Shown here: piece after piece, positions 1-9,860 of the stretch
Layout of the letters: every line of letters starts with the position of its first letter
Position numbering within the stretch: position 1 is the first letter of the stretch
Assembly (NCBI RefSeq): GCF_964355755.1
Contig: NC_092670.1
Coordinates: 27,145,795 to 27,209,794 of the forward strand
DNA from: Antedon mediterranea
Lineage: Eukaryota > Echinodermata > Crinoidea > Comatulida > Antedonidae
DNA length: 64,000 nt
Reading direction: 5' to 3'
The notes under the pieces: model-generated
Told to the model about the DNA's origin: nothing
The model's input: the letters and a program-made list of their open reading frames with translations, nothing else
Databases searched by the model: none
Program-made: the position numbers and the translations under genes

Positions 1-581
1 GATCGTTTGTGCAGCGCAACATGTGATAGTTTGGGTAGACTCCATCATGCATGTGTCGTGTAATGTCTGTCTCTCTGTGCAGTATACCTCCATCATATTG
101 AAATAACAAAGAGACGCCTGGTACAACGAAACAAGTTGACGAAAATGGAGCTAGATAGAAGTAAACAACATTATAACGAACAAAATAAATGCTTGAAGAA
201 GATCGACAAATGGACCTTAGTTGGACTTTATGCTTTCGCCAAAATGATTATTTGATTATCTATTTTATCATGTCTTCGCCAAAATGGCTAAAGTAGCCAT
301 TTTATTTTTCGCCAATCTGGAAACGTTTTCGCCCATGGCGACTTGGCGATCGGCCAGTGCGAGCCCAGCAATTAGATTAGTATAATTATAAACAATCATA
401 TTTTTACGGTAATTTTGAAAAGCACATCCTCACCTGTAATAAAGTAATGAAATATATAATTAGCATAATACTCATCGTCTAAAAATATCCAAACGGTAAA
501 ATAAATAATTTACAATAGGCGTACCTAGGCCTTATATAAAAACGATCACGAAATAAGATCATGAAAATGTATTTAGTGCGC

Positions 582-612
582 CCATAGAGATATTATAGTG
601 ATATCTCTATGG
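582..612. repeat. Perfect hairpin, 12-bp stem
   Basis: CCATAGAGATAT (582-593) and its exact reverse complement (601-612) flank a 7-base loop. Similar GTGCGCC strings lie on both outer sides. Function unknown; it could be the remnant of a small palindromic element. Confidence 0.7.
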
Positions 613-790
613 TGCGCCAAATACAGAATAGCCTAGCACGATACAATAAAAACCCCAATCAATTTAAAAAACACAACCGAGGCCGATATGATAAATAAAA
701 ATACATAGCATGAGTGGCGCACGCCATAAAAAATTCCAAAAGTTGGTTTAATTGCTACCAAAATAAAACCTGCCCGATCGTTTTATTTGT

Positions 791-862
791 TGGGCCTGAT
801 CGTCTTAAAACCTTGTTGGGCCCGATCGTCTTAAAACCTTGTTGGGCCCGATCGTCTTACAA
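791..862 (+). repeat. 26-bp tandem repeat, about 2.8 copies
   Basis: Units start at 791, 817 and 843, each beginning TGGGCC(T/C)GATCGTCTTA. The first two differ at one base; the third breaks off after about 20 bases. Degenerate GGGCC/GATCGTCT pieces continue to about 895. Short minisatellite with no coding potential. Confidence 0.8.
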
Positions 863-2106
863 TGGGCCTGATTGACCGTGGCCCCGATCGTCTGTTTCCC
901 CTACTTGGCCAAGCCTAGGTATATTAAGTAGCATATTATAAGTATAAATCTGTCACTCCAAAGTTTGTATTTGGTGTTGTGCGGTCCTACTAACTAAACA
1001 CCACCAGATACCTACAAGAGCAACAAATCCAACCACCAGAGAGAAGCCACCTGCTTGGAATATTACAAATCTCAGGAACTGATGATAAAATTGAAGTTAA
1101 AAAAGTGTATTTCTCGCCGTCGCAATTCCAGAATCGAATGCGTTTAATCACCATAATAGTAACGAAACGAACGCGTTCATCCGTGTGTATTGTGTTCAGT
1201 TGTCAACTGTGAGGCGCTACCGATGCATTTATTTGGTCAAATAAATCACTATAACATTTTTAAAAAAATAACGCTTTCGTTTATCAGTCAACTGCTCTCA
1301 CAGCATTTATATGGTCAAATAAATAAATTCTTTATCATTTAATAATAAATAATACTTTAAAACTATGTTCACACAATTTGTCTTTTTTTTAATGAAACCA
1401 GAATTGTCTAGTACGGTCATTTCAGTAATCCGACATGCCCTTCTGTCAGTGATATTATTTTGTTTAATAATGATTTCGTCGTTTTGATCATCTAAAATTG
1501 TACCCAAAGTATTTATTCAGACACAATCCAAATATGTTAACATTTTCGATTTTCAGGTAATTATTCTTCCGAAAGTCGATTACCATTATAAAATTCGTTA
1601 GGGTTCCGTATGTAAAAAAAGAGTAGGATTATATTTTTAATCTGATATTACTGTGTATTTTATATATAGCAAGCCATCAGCAATAATATAATTATTACAT
1701 CATAACATGCAATAACTAAATGAATAAAATAATTGTGTTAAATTGTGATTTTTAGTCAAGCGTTTTCAGCTTACATTCCCGTCACCATCTCAAATTCTCT
1801 GTATATACTGGTTCAAATAACCGTCTCACGGAGACATCTGGTAGTCATTGACTTGAAGTTGGCATTTGGATGTGTTACTTTTTAATGTACAGTATGAGAG
1901 TGACTATTACGAAATTGCACAGTCACAAAACAACTATAAAACAGTTCAAAAATAAAACAGACAAATTTCTTGTTTCTGCCTCAAAATAAAATACTTATTG
2001 TACGAGTACTTTCGACCATAGGTCATCATCAGGTACTGATAGAATATTGGTAAAAGACAAATACATATAGAACAAGGCCAACAGCCATTAAGTCGCGTGC
2101 TACAAT

Positions 2107-2196
2107 GCATAGTGATACCGGACCGACAGACAGACCGACAGACAGACAGACCGACAGACAGACAGAGAGACCGACCGACCGACATAGTGAACTATA
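2107..2196 (+). repeat. GACA/GACC microsatellite cassette, copy 1
   Basis: A tetranucleotide run of GACA and GACC units lies between GCATAGTGATACCGGACC on the left and GACATAGTGAACTATA on the right. The same flanks and core recur at 2767-2852, so the microsatellite is embedded in a duplicated or mobile cassette and is not a simple expansion in place. Confidence 0.8.
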
Positions 2197-2766
2197 CTGA
2201 CCGAAATTACTGAACATGTTTAAAAATGTTGAAATGTTTAAAAACATTTATTTTTTTTTAATTTACACGTGCGTAGCCTGTCACTTTCGACGTGCTCGTA
2301 TAACGTAATTTCGAGTTGAAAAGTAAGTCAAGAAAACAGAAATCGGGCAAAAAGAGTGCGCAAGAACATTTAACGCGCAGTGCGCGCGCAAAAATATGCG
2401 CACTCATGGCAATTTTGTAAACGCTTAAAATTGCCTGAAATGTACTCTTATTTCATCGAAAATAAATTTTGAAAATGTTAAGCGCGCGTACGCATGCGTT
2501 ACATGCGCTACGCACGTAATTGTATTGCCATATGATGATTTATGCCCTGAAATTTATGAGTACCAAATTTTATTTAATTGTGATTCATGGTTGTGAAGAT
2601 ATGATTACAAACGTGATTTCGTTAAATCGTGCGTAGACCGCGTAATTTTTTATTGCGCACCGTGAAAACATAACCACATTGATTCCTGGCCATAAGGAAT
2701 ATACTGTGAAAAATTGACCTAGCTAGATTAAACTGATATCAAGATAAGGTCAGAAAGCGATAAAAC

Positions 2767-2852
2767 GCATAGTGATACCGGACCGACAGACAGACAGACC
2801 GACAGACAGACCGACAGACAGACAGACCGACCGACCGACATAGTGAACTATA
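2767..2852 (+). repeat. GACA/GACC microsatellite cassette, copy 2
   Basis: Second copy of the cassette at 2107-2196, with the same unique flanks and a slightly shorter repeat core. After this copy the sequence reads GAGTCGCTTCCACGCGAC, which is absent after copy 1. Confidence 0.8.
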
Positions 2853-2901
2853 GAGTCGCTTCCACGCGACTAAAAAGGGTACACTAGAAAACAAAGGAGT
2901 C

Positions 2902-2983
2902 TATAATTTCCAGCAATGTTTTAACTGTATATATAAAACAGTTCATAAAATTATATACAGTTTAAACATTGCTGGAAATTATA
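2902..2983. repeat. 31-bp inverted repeat, 20-bp spacer
   Basis: Arms 2902-2932 and 2953-2983 are reverse complements with one mismatch, sharing TATAATTTCCAGCAATG. The compact, near-perfect palindrome resembles a MITE-type foldback, but no target duplication was recognised. Confidence 0.75.
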
Positions 2984-3039
2984 AATTTCTGTTGAAGCAG
3001 GCTCAAATGAAGTTGCATCTAGTAAGTTGACTTTGTTGT

Positions 3040-3185
3040 ACAACTCTATCAAGTACTGATGGTATCTTCCGACCTCTTCGTTTACTTTGTGTTCTGTGAA
3101 AAGTAAGAATTTTTGTAGGATCTTCATTTTCTTTTCTAATTACATGTCCGATCCAGTTGAATTGTTGCTTGTAGACATATTCACC
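3040..3185 (-). pseudogene. LINE reverse-transcriptase C-terminal scrap
   Basis: On the minus strand a short frame reads FNWIGHVIRKENEDPTKIL followed by a basic KRRGRK segment. The pattern W-I-G-H-V-x-R-K with a downstream basic Gly/Arg patch is typical of the extreme C-terminal part of endonuclease/reverse-transcriptase polyproteins of non-LTR retrotransposons. No catalytic motif is present, so this is a fragment of about 50 residues. Clade unknown. Confidence 0.55.
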
Positions 3186-3649
3186 TAGCTGGAGAAAAAT
3201 GTACAAAGACATCTTCAAAAAATTGGCACAAAAGAAAATGGCGCAAAACATCATCAATGAAGGCTACTTTTGCAAAACAAGGTTTAATTGAATTAAACCT
3301 TGAAAACGAACATGACATGAAAAATGTCGATATTACTAAAGAAAAAAATCCTGATTTTGTTAAAATACGCTATTTTGCTGCTGAAATCAAACACATGGTT
3401 GCCGTTTGATTTGAAGAAATGAATAAAAATATGCATATATAAAAATTAATATTAGGCTTAATTCACTTCTTTTAAACAGAACATAAATTTAGGTAACTAC
3501 ATTAGCTCCCCTCTAATGAGATTCGGCAGAAGGGAACGAAAATAAAGTTTTATAAATAAGTTAAACGTCTTGGGTAGTGAACCTGTTTCCTTGAACGTGT
3601 ACGGCGTTCCGTTGGCAGGTCTGGTAACAAAAATACAGAATCCTCCATA

Positions 3650-3895
3650 TATAGTAGAGGCTATATGGTTTGACCATGCTACCAAATATTCATTTTTTTG
3701 TATAAAAGTAATCAAATTATGCACATTTTCCTCCGGACATTTTTGTGGTAAAAGTTGTGTTAGACCGAATATAAATATGTATATTCTGAACAATTTGACA
3801 CCAAAAGCAAATCTGTATGACAAGTGGTTGTCGAGATATAAGAACCACACATTTCTAACCTTTGACCCCGATTTTGGGCATGTTCGTCCCAGATA
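3650..3895 (+). repeat. Dispersed GACCTTTGACC repeat unit
   Basis: The sequence shares an organisation with units in the foldback elements further along: an ATAAATATGTATATTCTGAACAATTTG-like segment (about 3770-3796), then a GACCAGTGGTTG-type segment, then a term like GAGATATAAGAACC, then TTTGACCCC. Translations of these units give look-alike peptides, which can mimic genes but reflect DNA-level homology. Another degenerate unit lies near 4130-4290. Confidence 0.55.
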
Positions 3896-4659
3896 ATAAA
3901 TTTGGCACATATCCCATGTTGTTCCTTGGGTCAAATTATCCTATAACAGTTATATATAGTTATAACAGAGATATTCTCTCCTAAATAAAATGCATACAAA
4001 TCTTACCCAGGTCATAGACTATCAGTAGTTATTAATGAATAAAGGTCAATGACCCGACTATCTCACTTTATTTTGTTGTTTGACCACTAAAACATAGATG
4101 TAGACACCACATTTGTCTTTTTAAACCCAGGAGTTGAGGAGTTATGAGCCATCAAATGCCCCAAAAAGGTCACTGAACTTTGACCCTCAATATCTCACTA
4201 GAAGCAACTAGAAGGCTGCACAAATTTATGGTAATTATTCACACCTAAAACAAAATACCAAAAGACCTTTTATTAGAATTTTTTCAAGGTTACATAGGAT
4301 ACATGTCACATATAGCCGGTACTAATACGCAACTTTCAGACGATCAACAGAAATGACGTCTTCTCGGCTATTCTTGGTAAGTCTGTAAATTAATAAATCG
4401 ACCCCATCCTAAATTTGGAGTTGGATCACAGTTTCCTATCCAAAGTACATACATATAGCAAATGTATTTGGCGCCGTCAAAATACTTCCACCATATACAT
4501 TATGTAGGCACAACAAGTCTACTTCACTTTAGAAATGAAGGAGAATGTTAAAAAATAGTTTTCCTGCAGTTCCTAAATTGTTCGCATAGTATAATATCAT
4601 TTGCAGTTATAACATAATATACTGTATGACGTCACAACTACCGTTTGACGTCATATGTA

Positions 4660-5068
4660 TGTAGCGATACTCTAAAAGCAGTATTAATATTTTATTGTAT
4701 TTAAGTTCATATTTACTTAGTAGCTTGTATATCCTCAATGATCATGCCTTAGTTTGATTTTACACATTCCAATCTCTGAATTAATTAAGACTGTACCTCC
4801 TTTATCTAGGTTTCCATAACAACTGGTCCATTTTGTGGGTTTTGTGGTGGGGAATAAGAAAGTTTTATAGCCTGTCTTTTCTAGAAATACTGTGAAATTG
4901 GATAGATCAGTCAGATCTGTGTAGTTAGTATTGAGTTTTAAAAGTAAGCAGTTGTGTTATAATTAATAAAAGCATTTTGTATTGGAATTCTGTGTTTTAT
5001 CGATTTTGTAGCTGAAATTGAGAACCTGGGTTTAAGTTATTATTGTCATTATTTTGTGAAGGGCTACA
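4660..5068 (+). repeat. 5' LTR (409 bp)
   Basis: Starts TGTAGC and ends GCTACA, a perfect 6-bp terminal inversion with the TG...CA rule. It matches 17960-18360 almost base for base (differences near 4683 and 4906, and a 3-bp indel near 5050). AATAAA at 4965-4970 is a plausible polyadenylation signal. The primer-binding site follows after two bases. Confidence 0.92.
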
Positions 5069-5070
5069 AT

Positions 5071-5088
5071 TGGTGCCGTGACCAGGAT
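5071..5088 (+). promoter_or_regulatory. Primer-binding site, tRNA-His type
   Basis: TGGTGCCGTGACCAGGAT follows the 5' LTR. Its first 12 bases are the complement of the 3' end of animal tRNA-His (acceptor TCACGGC plus ACCA), and most of the next bases also fit. It would prime minus-strand DNA synthesis. The assignment is from recalled tRNA-His sequence; no alignment was run. Confidence 0.75.
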
Positions 5089-5138
5089 TTGTTTTGTTAA
5101 ACACATTTTAATCTACAATAGAATATACTGTATTGGAT

Positions 5139-6209
5139 ATGACAGGATATGAAGATACCCGATGTGAAACTGTTCAACCAGAAAATTCGCCATTATGGGA
5201 GAGAAATAGTTACTATACTACCCCGATGAGACCGGATGTGTCTCAAAGCCTAGAAACTCCAGGCCAACCTCGATTACCAAGACCAGTTCAGGGGTATAAT
5301 ACAGCGGTAAAACCATTATTACCAGTGCCAAAATCAGTACAAATTTACACCCCGGCACACCAACTAAAAGGAGTACCAATATTTACGGGACAATCACCCA
5401 ACCTACTGATTGAGGATTGGACCAGAGATGATCAACATATCTTAAGCTGTAGCAACATGCCTAGTCACCTACAGTTTTCAACAATAGTTAGAAATCTGGG
5501 AGGAACTGCACGGAAGCTGGTGTTGAACTTACCGTCGAGAGAATGCCAGACACCAGAAAGAGCATTCAAAGAACTAAAAGAACAATTCGGAAATGTGTCC
5601 TCTGGTGACCCCTTCTACCAGAGAACACAAAGACAGGGTGAGTCTGCTAGTTTTTATGCCATTGAACTAGAAGCAGTATTACGAGATGTGGAGGAGAAAC
5701 TTGGGCGAGGTCCCATGTATGAAAGGGATCGAATGTTGACACAACAATTAATGCGGGGAATGTACGACCAAGAAGTAGTTGGACGAATAGCGCCCATGAG
5801 ACCGAGGTCTATGAAATTTCGTTCTGTTCTATCAGAGATAAGACTACTAGAACGAGAACGAAAGCAGCAACCGTGCGCACTACACCTAGCCCCTCCCATA
5901 ACGCCGACAAATGCCAAAGGATCCAGTGAGGACGCGTCGATGCACAGATTAGTTACGGAGATGGAGAGGAAAATAAGCTTAGCAAAGGAAGCGGCGCAAC
6001 AACGGCCCAACACGACACAACCTAGGGCACTGGAATGCTACGGCTGCGGCCAAATTGGACACATTCGACGATTTTGCCCAAATGCGCCGACGGGAAACGG
6101 CAGGTCACCACAACAGTATGGTGGGTTGGTGGTGAAAAGCACACACCCAAAGGACAGACATATCTTGTCGGGCCAACTAATCAAGCAGAAATATCAATTC
6201 ATGGAGTAA
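5139..6209 (+). CDS. gag: gag polyprotein with CCHC zinc knuckle
   Basis: This frame encodes the structural capsid/nucleocapsid protein of the LTR element, which packages element RNA in cytoplasmic particles. The first ATG is at 5139, giving 356 residues; a TTG two codons upstream is not a likely start. A Pro-rich N-terminus is followed by a helical capsid-like region (about residues 90-250, with EDWTRDDQ and a CQTPERAFKELKEQFG stretch). A basic region leads to a knuckle C-x2-C-x4-H-x4-C at about 6036-6077 (CYGCGQIGHIRRFC). The frame is intact to its stop. Protease lies in the -1 frame and overlaps the gag end, as is usual when pol is reached by ribosomal frameshifting. This is the only undamaged frame of the element. 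Confidence 0.85.
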   Translation: MTGYEDTRCETVQPENSPLWERNSYYTTPMRPDVSQSLETPGQPRLPRPVQGYNTAVKPLLPVPKSVQIYTPAHQLKGVPIFTGQSPNLLIEDWTRDDQHILSCSNMPSHLQFSTIVRNLGGTARKLVLNLPSRECQTPERAFKELKEQFGNVSSGDPFYQRTQRQGESASFYAIELEAVLRDVEEKLGRGPMYERDRMLTQQLMRGMYDQEVVGRIAPMRPRSMKFRSVLSEIRLLERERKQQPCALHLAPPITPTNAKGSSEDASMHRLVTEMERKISLAKEAAQQRPNTTQPRALECYGCGQIGHIRRFCPNAPTGNGRSPQQYGGLVVKSTHPKDRHILSGQLIKQKYQFME

Positions 6210-6231
6210 AATGTAACGCCCTTATTGATTC
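6125..6231 (+). pseudogene. pol: pol: first part of aspartic protease, cut by L2
   Basis: In the -1 frame relative to gag, the sequence reads into EISIHGVKCNALIDS and then stops being retroviral-like. LIDS is the left half of the protease active-site motif L-(I/L)-D-(S/T)-G. The rest of the motif (SGSQIST) resumes at 9860, after the L2 insertion. The break therefore falls inside the catalytic triplet. Function is lost. Confidence 0.85.
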
Positions 6232-6244
6232 TTTCCCAGAGTCT

Positions 6245-7646
6245 CTAAAAGTCACCCATGTTCGACCCACAGGTCTAGATCCCGAGATTCTGAAAAACTA
6301 CAGACCTATCTCGAATCTTAGTTTTTTTAGGAAAAATAATTGAGAAGGTTGTTTCTAAACGGATTTTGTCGCATGTACAAAAACATGGCCTACTTGATCC
6401 GTATCAATCTGCCTACAAAGCGCATCACAGTACTGAAACGGCATTACTTCGTGTAAATAATGACATCCTACGTGGGATGGATGATGGAAAGCTAACTGCT
6501 CTAGTATTATTAGATTTAAGTGCAGCATTTGATACGGTTGATCATTCTGTGTTGCTAAATAGACTCAGTACTTATATTGGTATTGAAGGAAATGCACTTG
6601 ATTGGTGTCGGTCATATTTGGAAAAACGACCTCAACACGTATGTATTGGTGATGCTATTTCAAAAGCTTCTTTTCTAAACTTTTCGGTACCACAAGGATC
6701 TGTTCTTGGGCCGCAATGGTTTACTATTTATTTACACCCAATACGGTATATCATAAGTAAATATGATCTGTGCTATCATGTTTATGCTGATGATACTCAG
6801 ATTTATATTTCTTTTAAACCTACTATGAAACACAGTGACATTTCTTTGGAATTGCTCCAACATTGTATCTATGAATTGCGTGTCTGGATGAAAAACACCT
6901 TTCTTAAATTAAATGATGAAAAAACAAAATTTGTTCTCTTTGGATCAAAACAGCAGTTGGAAAAACTGCCACCAAGCTTTATTCACATTGGTGAAACCCA
7001 AATTGACCCGGCTAGGCAGGTTAGAAATCTTGGGGTTGAAATGGATGTGGGTATGACTATGATTTCTCATATCTCAAAAACTATTTCTGCGTCGTCTTTT
7101 CACTTGCGAAACATTCGAAGGATTCGCAAGTTTATAAATGAGACAGCAGCTAAACAACTTGTTCATGCTTTTGTCAGTTCACTACTAGATATGGGAAACT
7201 CTTTGCTATACGGGCTACCACAAAAACAACTCCACAGGCTCCAACTGATTCAAAATACAGCGGCACGAGTTGTTAAAAAATCACCAACATATGGACACAT
7301 ATCAAATACATTGGAAATATTGCATTGGCTCCCTGTTAGGTACCGCATTGTTTTTAAAATATTACTCTTTGTTTTTAAGTCTATAAATGGCATGGCTCCT
7401 GAATATATTTCTGACATGCTTAGGCTGTATGTTCCCGGACGTAATCTGCGTTCTAGTGACTCGCTGCTTCTACATCAGCCTAAGTCTCACCACTCATGGG
7501 GTGACAGAGCATTCTCCGTTACTGCTCCTCGTCTGTGGAATGCTCTACCGAGCTCCATAAGATTTTGCAAAACTGTTGATACTTTTAAAAAATTATTAAA
7601 AACACATTTATTCATTAAGGCATATGGAAATCATGAGGTTTCTTAA
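6245..7646 (+). pseudogene. L2-like reverse transcriptase, 5'-truncated and frameshifted
   Basis: The reading starts with TGLDPEILKNYRPISNLSFF, continues after a one-base shift in a T-run near 6330, and then runs open to 7646. It would copy LINE RNA at a nicked target. Visible RT motifs are AYKAHHSTETALLRV, the catalytic LLDLSAAFDTVDH, the VPQGSVLGP block, the YADDTQIY active-site box, and the C-terminal LHWLPVRYRIVFK and APRLWNALPSSIR blocks that are standard in L2/CR1 proteins. The endonuclease and ORF1 are missing. Because of truncation and the frameshift it is not functional. Confidence 0.88.
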
Positions 7647-7924
7647 AGTTTTTTAGACTTAGAATTGTTTTGTATACCTTTTCCTGGCCAGCATTATCTT
7701 TGGGGTGCCTCTGTCTTGGTTGTTGTCTCTGAGCACCCGGTCGTCTGTGGCAAGGCAAATGTGTATCCTGCTCCTTTGTTTGGTCACCTAGGTAGGGGTC
7801 CGGGACCGCGACAGAACGACAACGGATGGGGACCCTCCAAGGAAATTGCATTTTATTTGTCAGGAATGTATATGATTTATTTCTTTTTTATTTTTAAATG
7901 CGCCTTGAGCACTCTGGAGTGGTT
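7647..7924 (+). other. L2 3' untranslated region (left half)
   Basis: Sequence after the L2 stop codon, ending with TGCGCCTTGAGCACTCTGGA and GGTTATG. The untranslated region is interrupted by the CR1 insertion and resumes at 9793 with GTGCGCTATAAAAATC and the TTA tail. Short frames here are not genes. Confidence 0.75.
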
Positions 7925-7928
7925 ATGT

Positions 7929-9481
7929 TTTTCTACCATGTAAATGAGGAGGAAGTGTTAAAAGTGATTCAATCACTTGATGCAAACAAAACACCTGGTT
8001 TTGATGATATTTCACCAAAGGTAGTCAAGGCAGTTGGTGATGCTATTGTAAAGCCCTTGACTTATATATTCAACGTATCTCTTCACTCCGGCTCAATACC
8101 GGAACAGATAAAAATTGCAAAAGTAATTCCCATATACAAAAAAGGGGACCGTCATTTAGCCTCGAATTATCGCCCGATATCACTACTACCAATTTTCTCT
8201 AAAATCTTTGAAAAGATAGTCCATTCCAGATTGTATAATTACTTTAAAACTTACAATATACTAAATGATTGGCAATACGGCTTCCGAAACAATCATTCAA
8301 CCTCCCACGCTATAATTGATCTGATCCACAAAATACTAAAGGCATTTGAAAACAAAAAGTTCGTAATTGCCACATTTATGGATTTGTCAAAGGCATTTGA
8401 TATTATTGACCACAGTATCTTACTGAACAAGCTATTCCACTATGGTATAAGAGGTGTTACACTAAAATGGTTCAGTAACTACTTAAAATCACGAAAGCAA
8501 TATGTTTTTATAAATGGTACTTCGTCTAATATTAAGGAGACTAGTATTGGTGTTCCACAAGGGTCCGTTTTGGGACCTTTGTTGTTTCTTGTATATGTAA
8601 ACGATATATGTAACTCAAGTACACAAATTGAATTAATTAGCTTTGCCGATGATACAACAGGATTCAAGTGTGGAAATAACCTGAACGCATTGGCAAACAC
8701 TATGAATGTGGAACTAGATAGAATTAATATGTGGTTCAAAGCTAATAAACTTTTATTAAACACCAGCAAAACAAATTACGTAATCTTTAAAACTGCCCAA
8801 AGGCGTATTATTACAACCAACATTGAATTGAAAATGAATAACATTACTTTAGAACAACAAAAAAATGTAACATTTCTTGGGGTTGTAATAAATGAGAACC
8901 TTTGCTGGAAAAATCATATAAGGCTTATTAGCAAAAAAACCGCTAGGTCTATTGGAATATTGATAAAAACTAGACATTTTTTTCCTAATTATATTTTAAC
9001 AAATTTGTATAATACATTAATTCTACCGCACCTTCAGTATGGAAACATTATTTGGGGCAGTACATATGATAGTACACTAGAATCCCTTCTTAAACTCCAG
9101 AAAAAGGCTGCTAGAATAATTTTATTTAAAAAGCCATGGCAACATTCTGAGCCACTGTTTAAGCAATTAAATATACTTAACATACAAGATATCAACAGAG
9201 TTACCGTCCTAGGTTTCATGGCCCAGATTAAAAGCAATGTTTTACCCAGACGAATCCAAATGATATTCAAAAGAAACGAAAATACTACCCATAATCTTCG
9301 AAATATTTGTAGCGTAAAACAACCATACTCTAGGTTAACGTCTGGTCAACATTTTATCAGTATTCACGGACCGAAACTATGGAACGAGCTCTGTAGAAAT
9401 CACTTAGATATTGTTAACAAAAATTATAAAATACTAAAAAAATATGTAAAAAGAGACATTTTATCGAATTACAGAACTTAA
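7929..9481 (+). CDS. CR1-like reverse transcriptase, N-truncated
   Basis: An open frame of about 517 codons belongs to the element; a few upstream codons are read-in from L2. It carries the palm motifs of LINE reverse transcriptases: the IYKKGDRHLASNYRPISLLP block, the catalytic FMDLSKAFDIIDH at about 8374-8410, VPQGSVLGPLLFLVYVNDI, and the FADDT box at 8642-8656. The C-terminal HGPKLWNEL block is present. The endonuclease domain and ORF1 are absent because of 5' truncation. The RT core is undamaged, unlike the longer copy on the other strand, which has a stop in the NYRPI block. Without endonuclease and promoter it should be inactive. Confidence 0.88.
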
Positions 9482-9792
9482 AATGCTTCAGTCATAAAAT
9501 ATAGATGCATATATTATGCATTTGTGTTGGTGTGTGCGAGTATACACACATAGTACAAATAATCATGTTAAAAAAACAGTATCGCTTTTTGATGATGAAC
9601 AACTCTAAAATGTATATAGGAATGTTTTTTTTTTATTTTGTATCTATTATGTTGTGTTTATTGTTTTATGTCTTTTATGTAAAAGGGTCCTGCGAAAACA
9701 GAAGTGTAAACTTCTCTATGCAGGATCCTTGCCATCATTTATGCTATGAAACTGTATTTATAAATGAGTAAATAAATGTGAATTGAATTTGA
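7929..9792 (+). mobile_element. CR1-like LINE copy 1, 5'-truncated, inside L2
   Basis: Sequence matches the minus-strand element at 11225-13200 at roughly 99% identity, in opposite orientation. It starts inside the RT region and ends in a GAATT-type tail (about 9776-9792). ATGT at 7925-7928 and 9793-9796 fits a 4-bp target duplication or microhomology in the L2 untranslated region. Relative to copy 2 it lacks about 130 bp of 3' UTR near 9555. Confidence 0.87.
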
Positions 9793-9810
9793 ATGTGCGC
9801 TATAAAAATC

Positions 9811-9842
<32 letters not shown>

Positions 9843-9860
9843 GTTATTATTATTATTATT
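9811..9860 (+). repeat. (TTA)n microsatellite tail of L2
   Basis: A run of TTA units with one TTG variant forms the 3' tail of the L2-like LINE. It sits directly against the resumed protease codons of the LTR element. Confidence 0.9.

Larger units (their letters stand above)
1..4659. other. AT-rich non-coding flank
   Basis: No convincing gene is visible on either strand. The stretch holds a short perfect hairpin at 281-303, other small inverted and tandem repeats listed separately, a LINE scrap near 3040-3185, and sequence related to the dispersed family rich in GACCTTTGACC near 3650-4290. Reading frames here are short and lack recognisable domains. Confidence 0.6.
6232..9857 (+). mobile_element. 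L2-like LINE, 5'-truncated, in LTR-element protease
   Basis: A 5'-truncated non-LTR retrotransposon begins inside its reverse-transcriptase domain and ends with GTGCGCTATAAAAATC followed by (TTA)n, the typical L2-type tail. ATTC occurs at 6228-6231 and 9858-9861 and is a 4-bp target duplication: removing the insert with one copy rejoins the protease frame exactly (GAT-TCA-GGC). The element was later split by a CR1-like LINE at 7929-9792. Confidence 0.85.

Noticed and set aside
3497-3934. Minus-strand frame of 145 codons and plus-strand frame of 108 codons
   Set aside because: They overlap on opposite strands of a dispersed repeat unit whose relatives in the foldback arms give similar translations. 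The similarity is at DNA level and no protein domain is seen.
4621-4659. Target duplication for the first LTR element
   Set aside because: CATATG occurs before the 5' LTR and after the 3' LTR, but not adjacent to both ends. Because the 3' LTR has lost 11 bases, the match cannot be trusted.
7665-7943. Frame of 92 codons
   Set aside because: It lies in the L2 3' UTR and runs into the CR1 insertion; its end with CALSTLEWLCFSTM is just the translated L2 tail.
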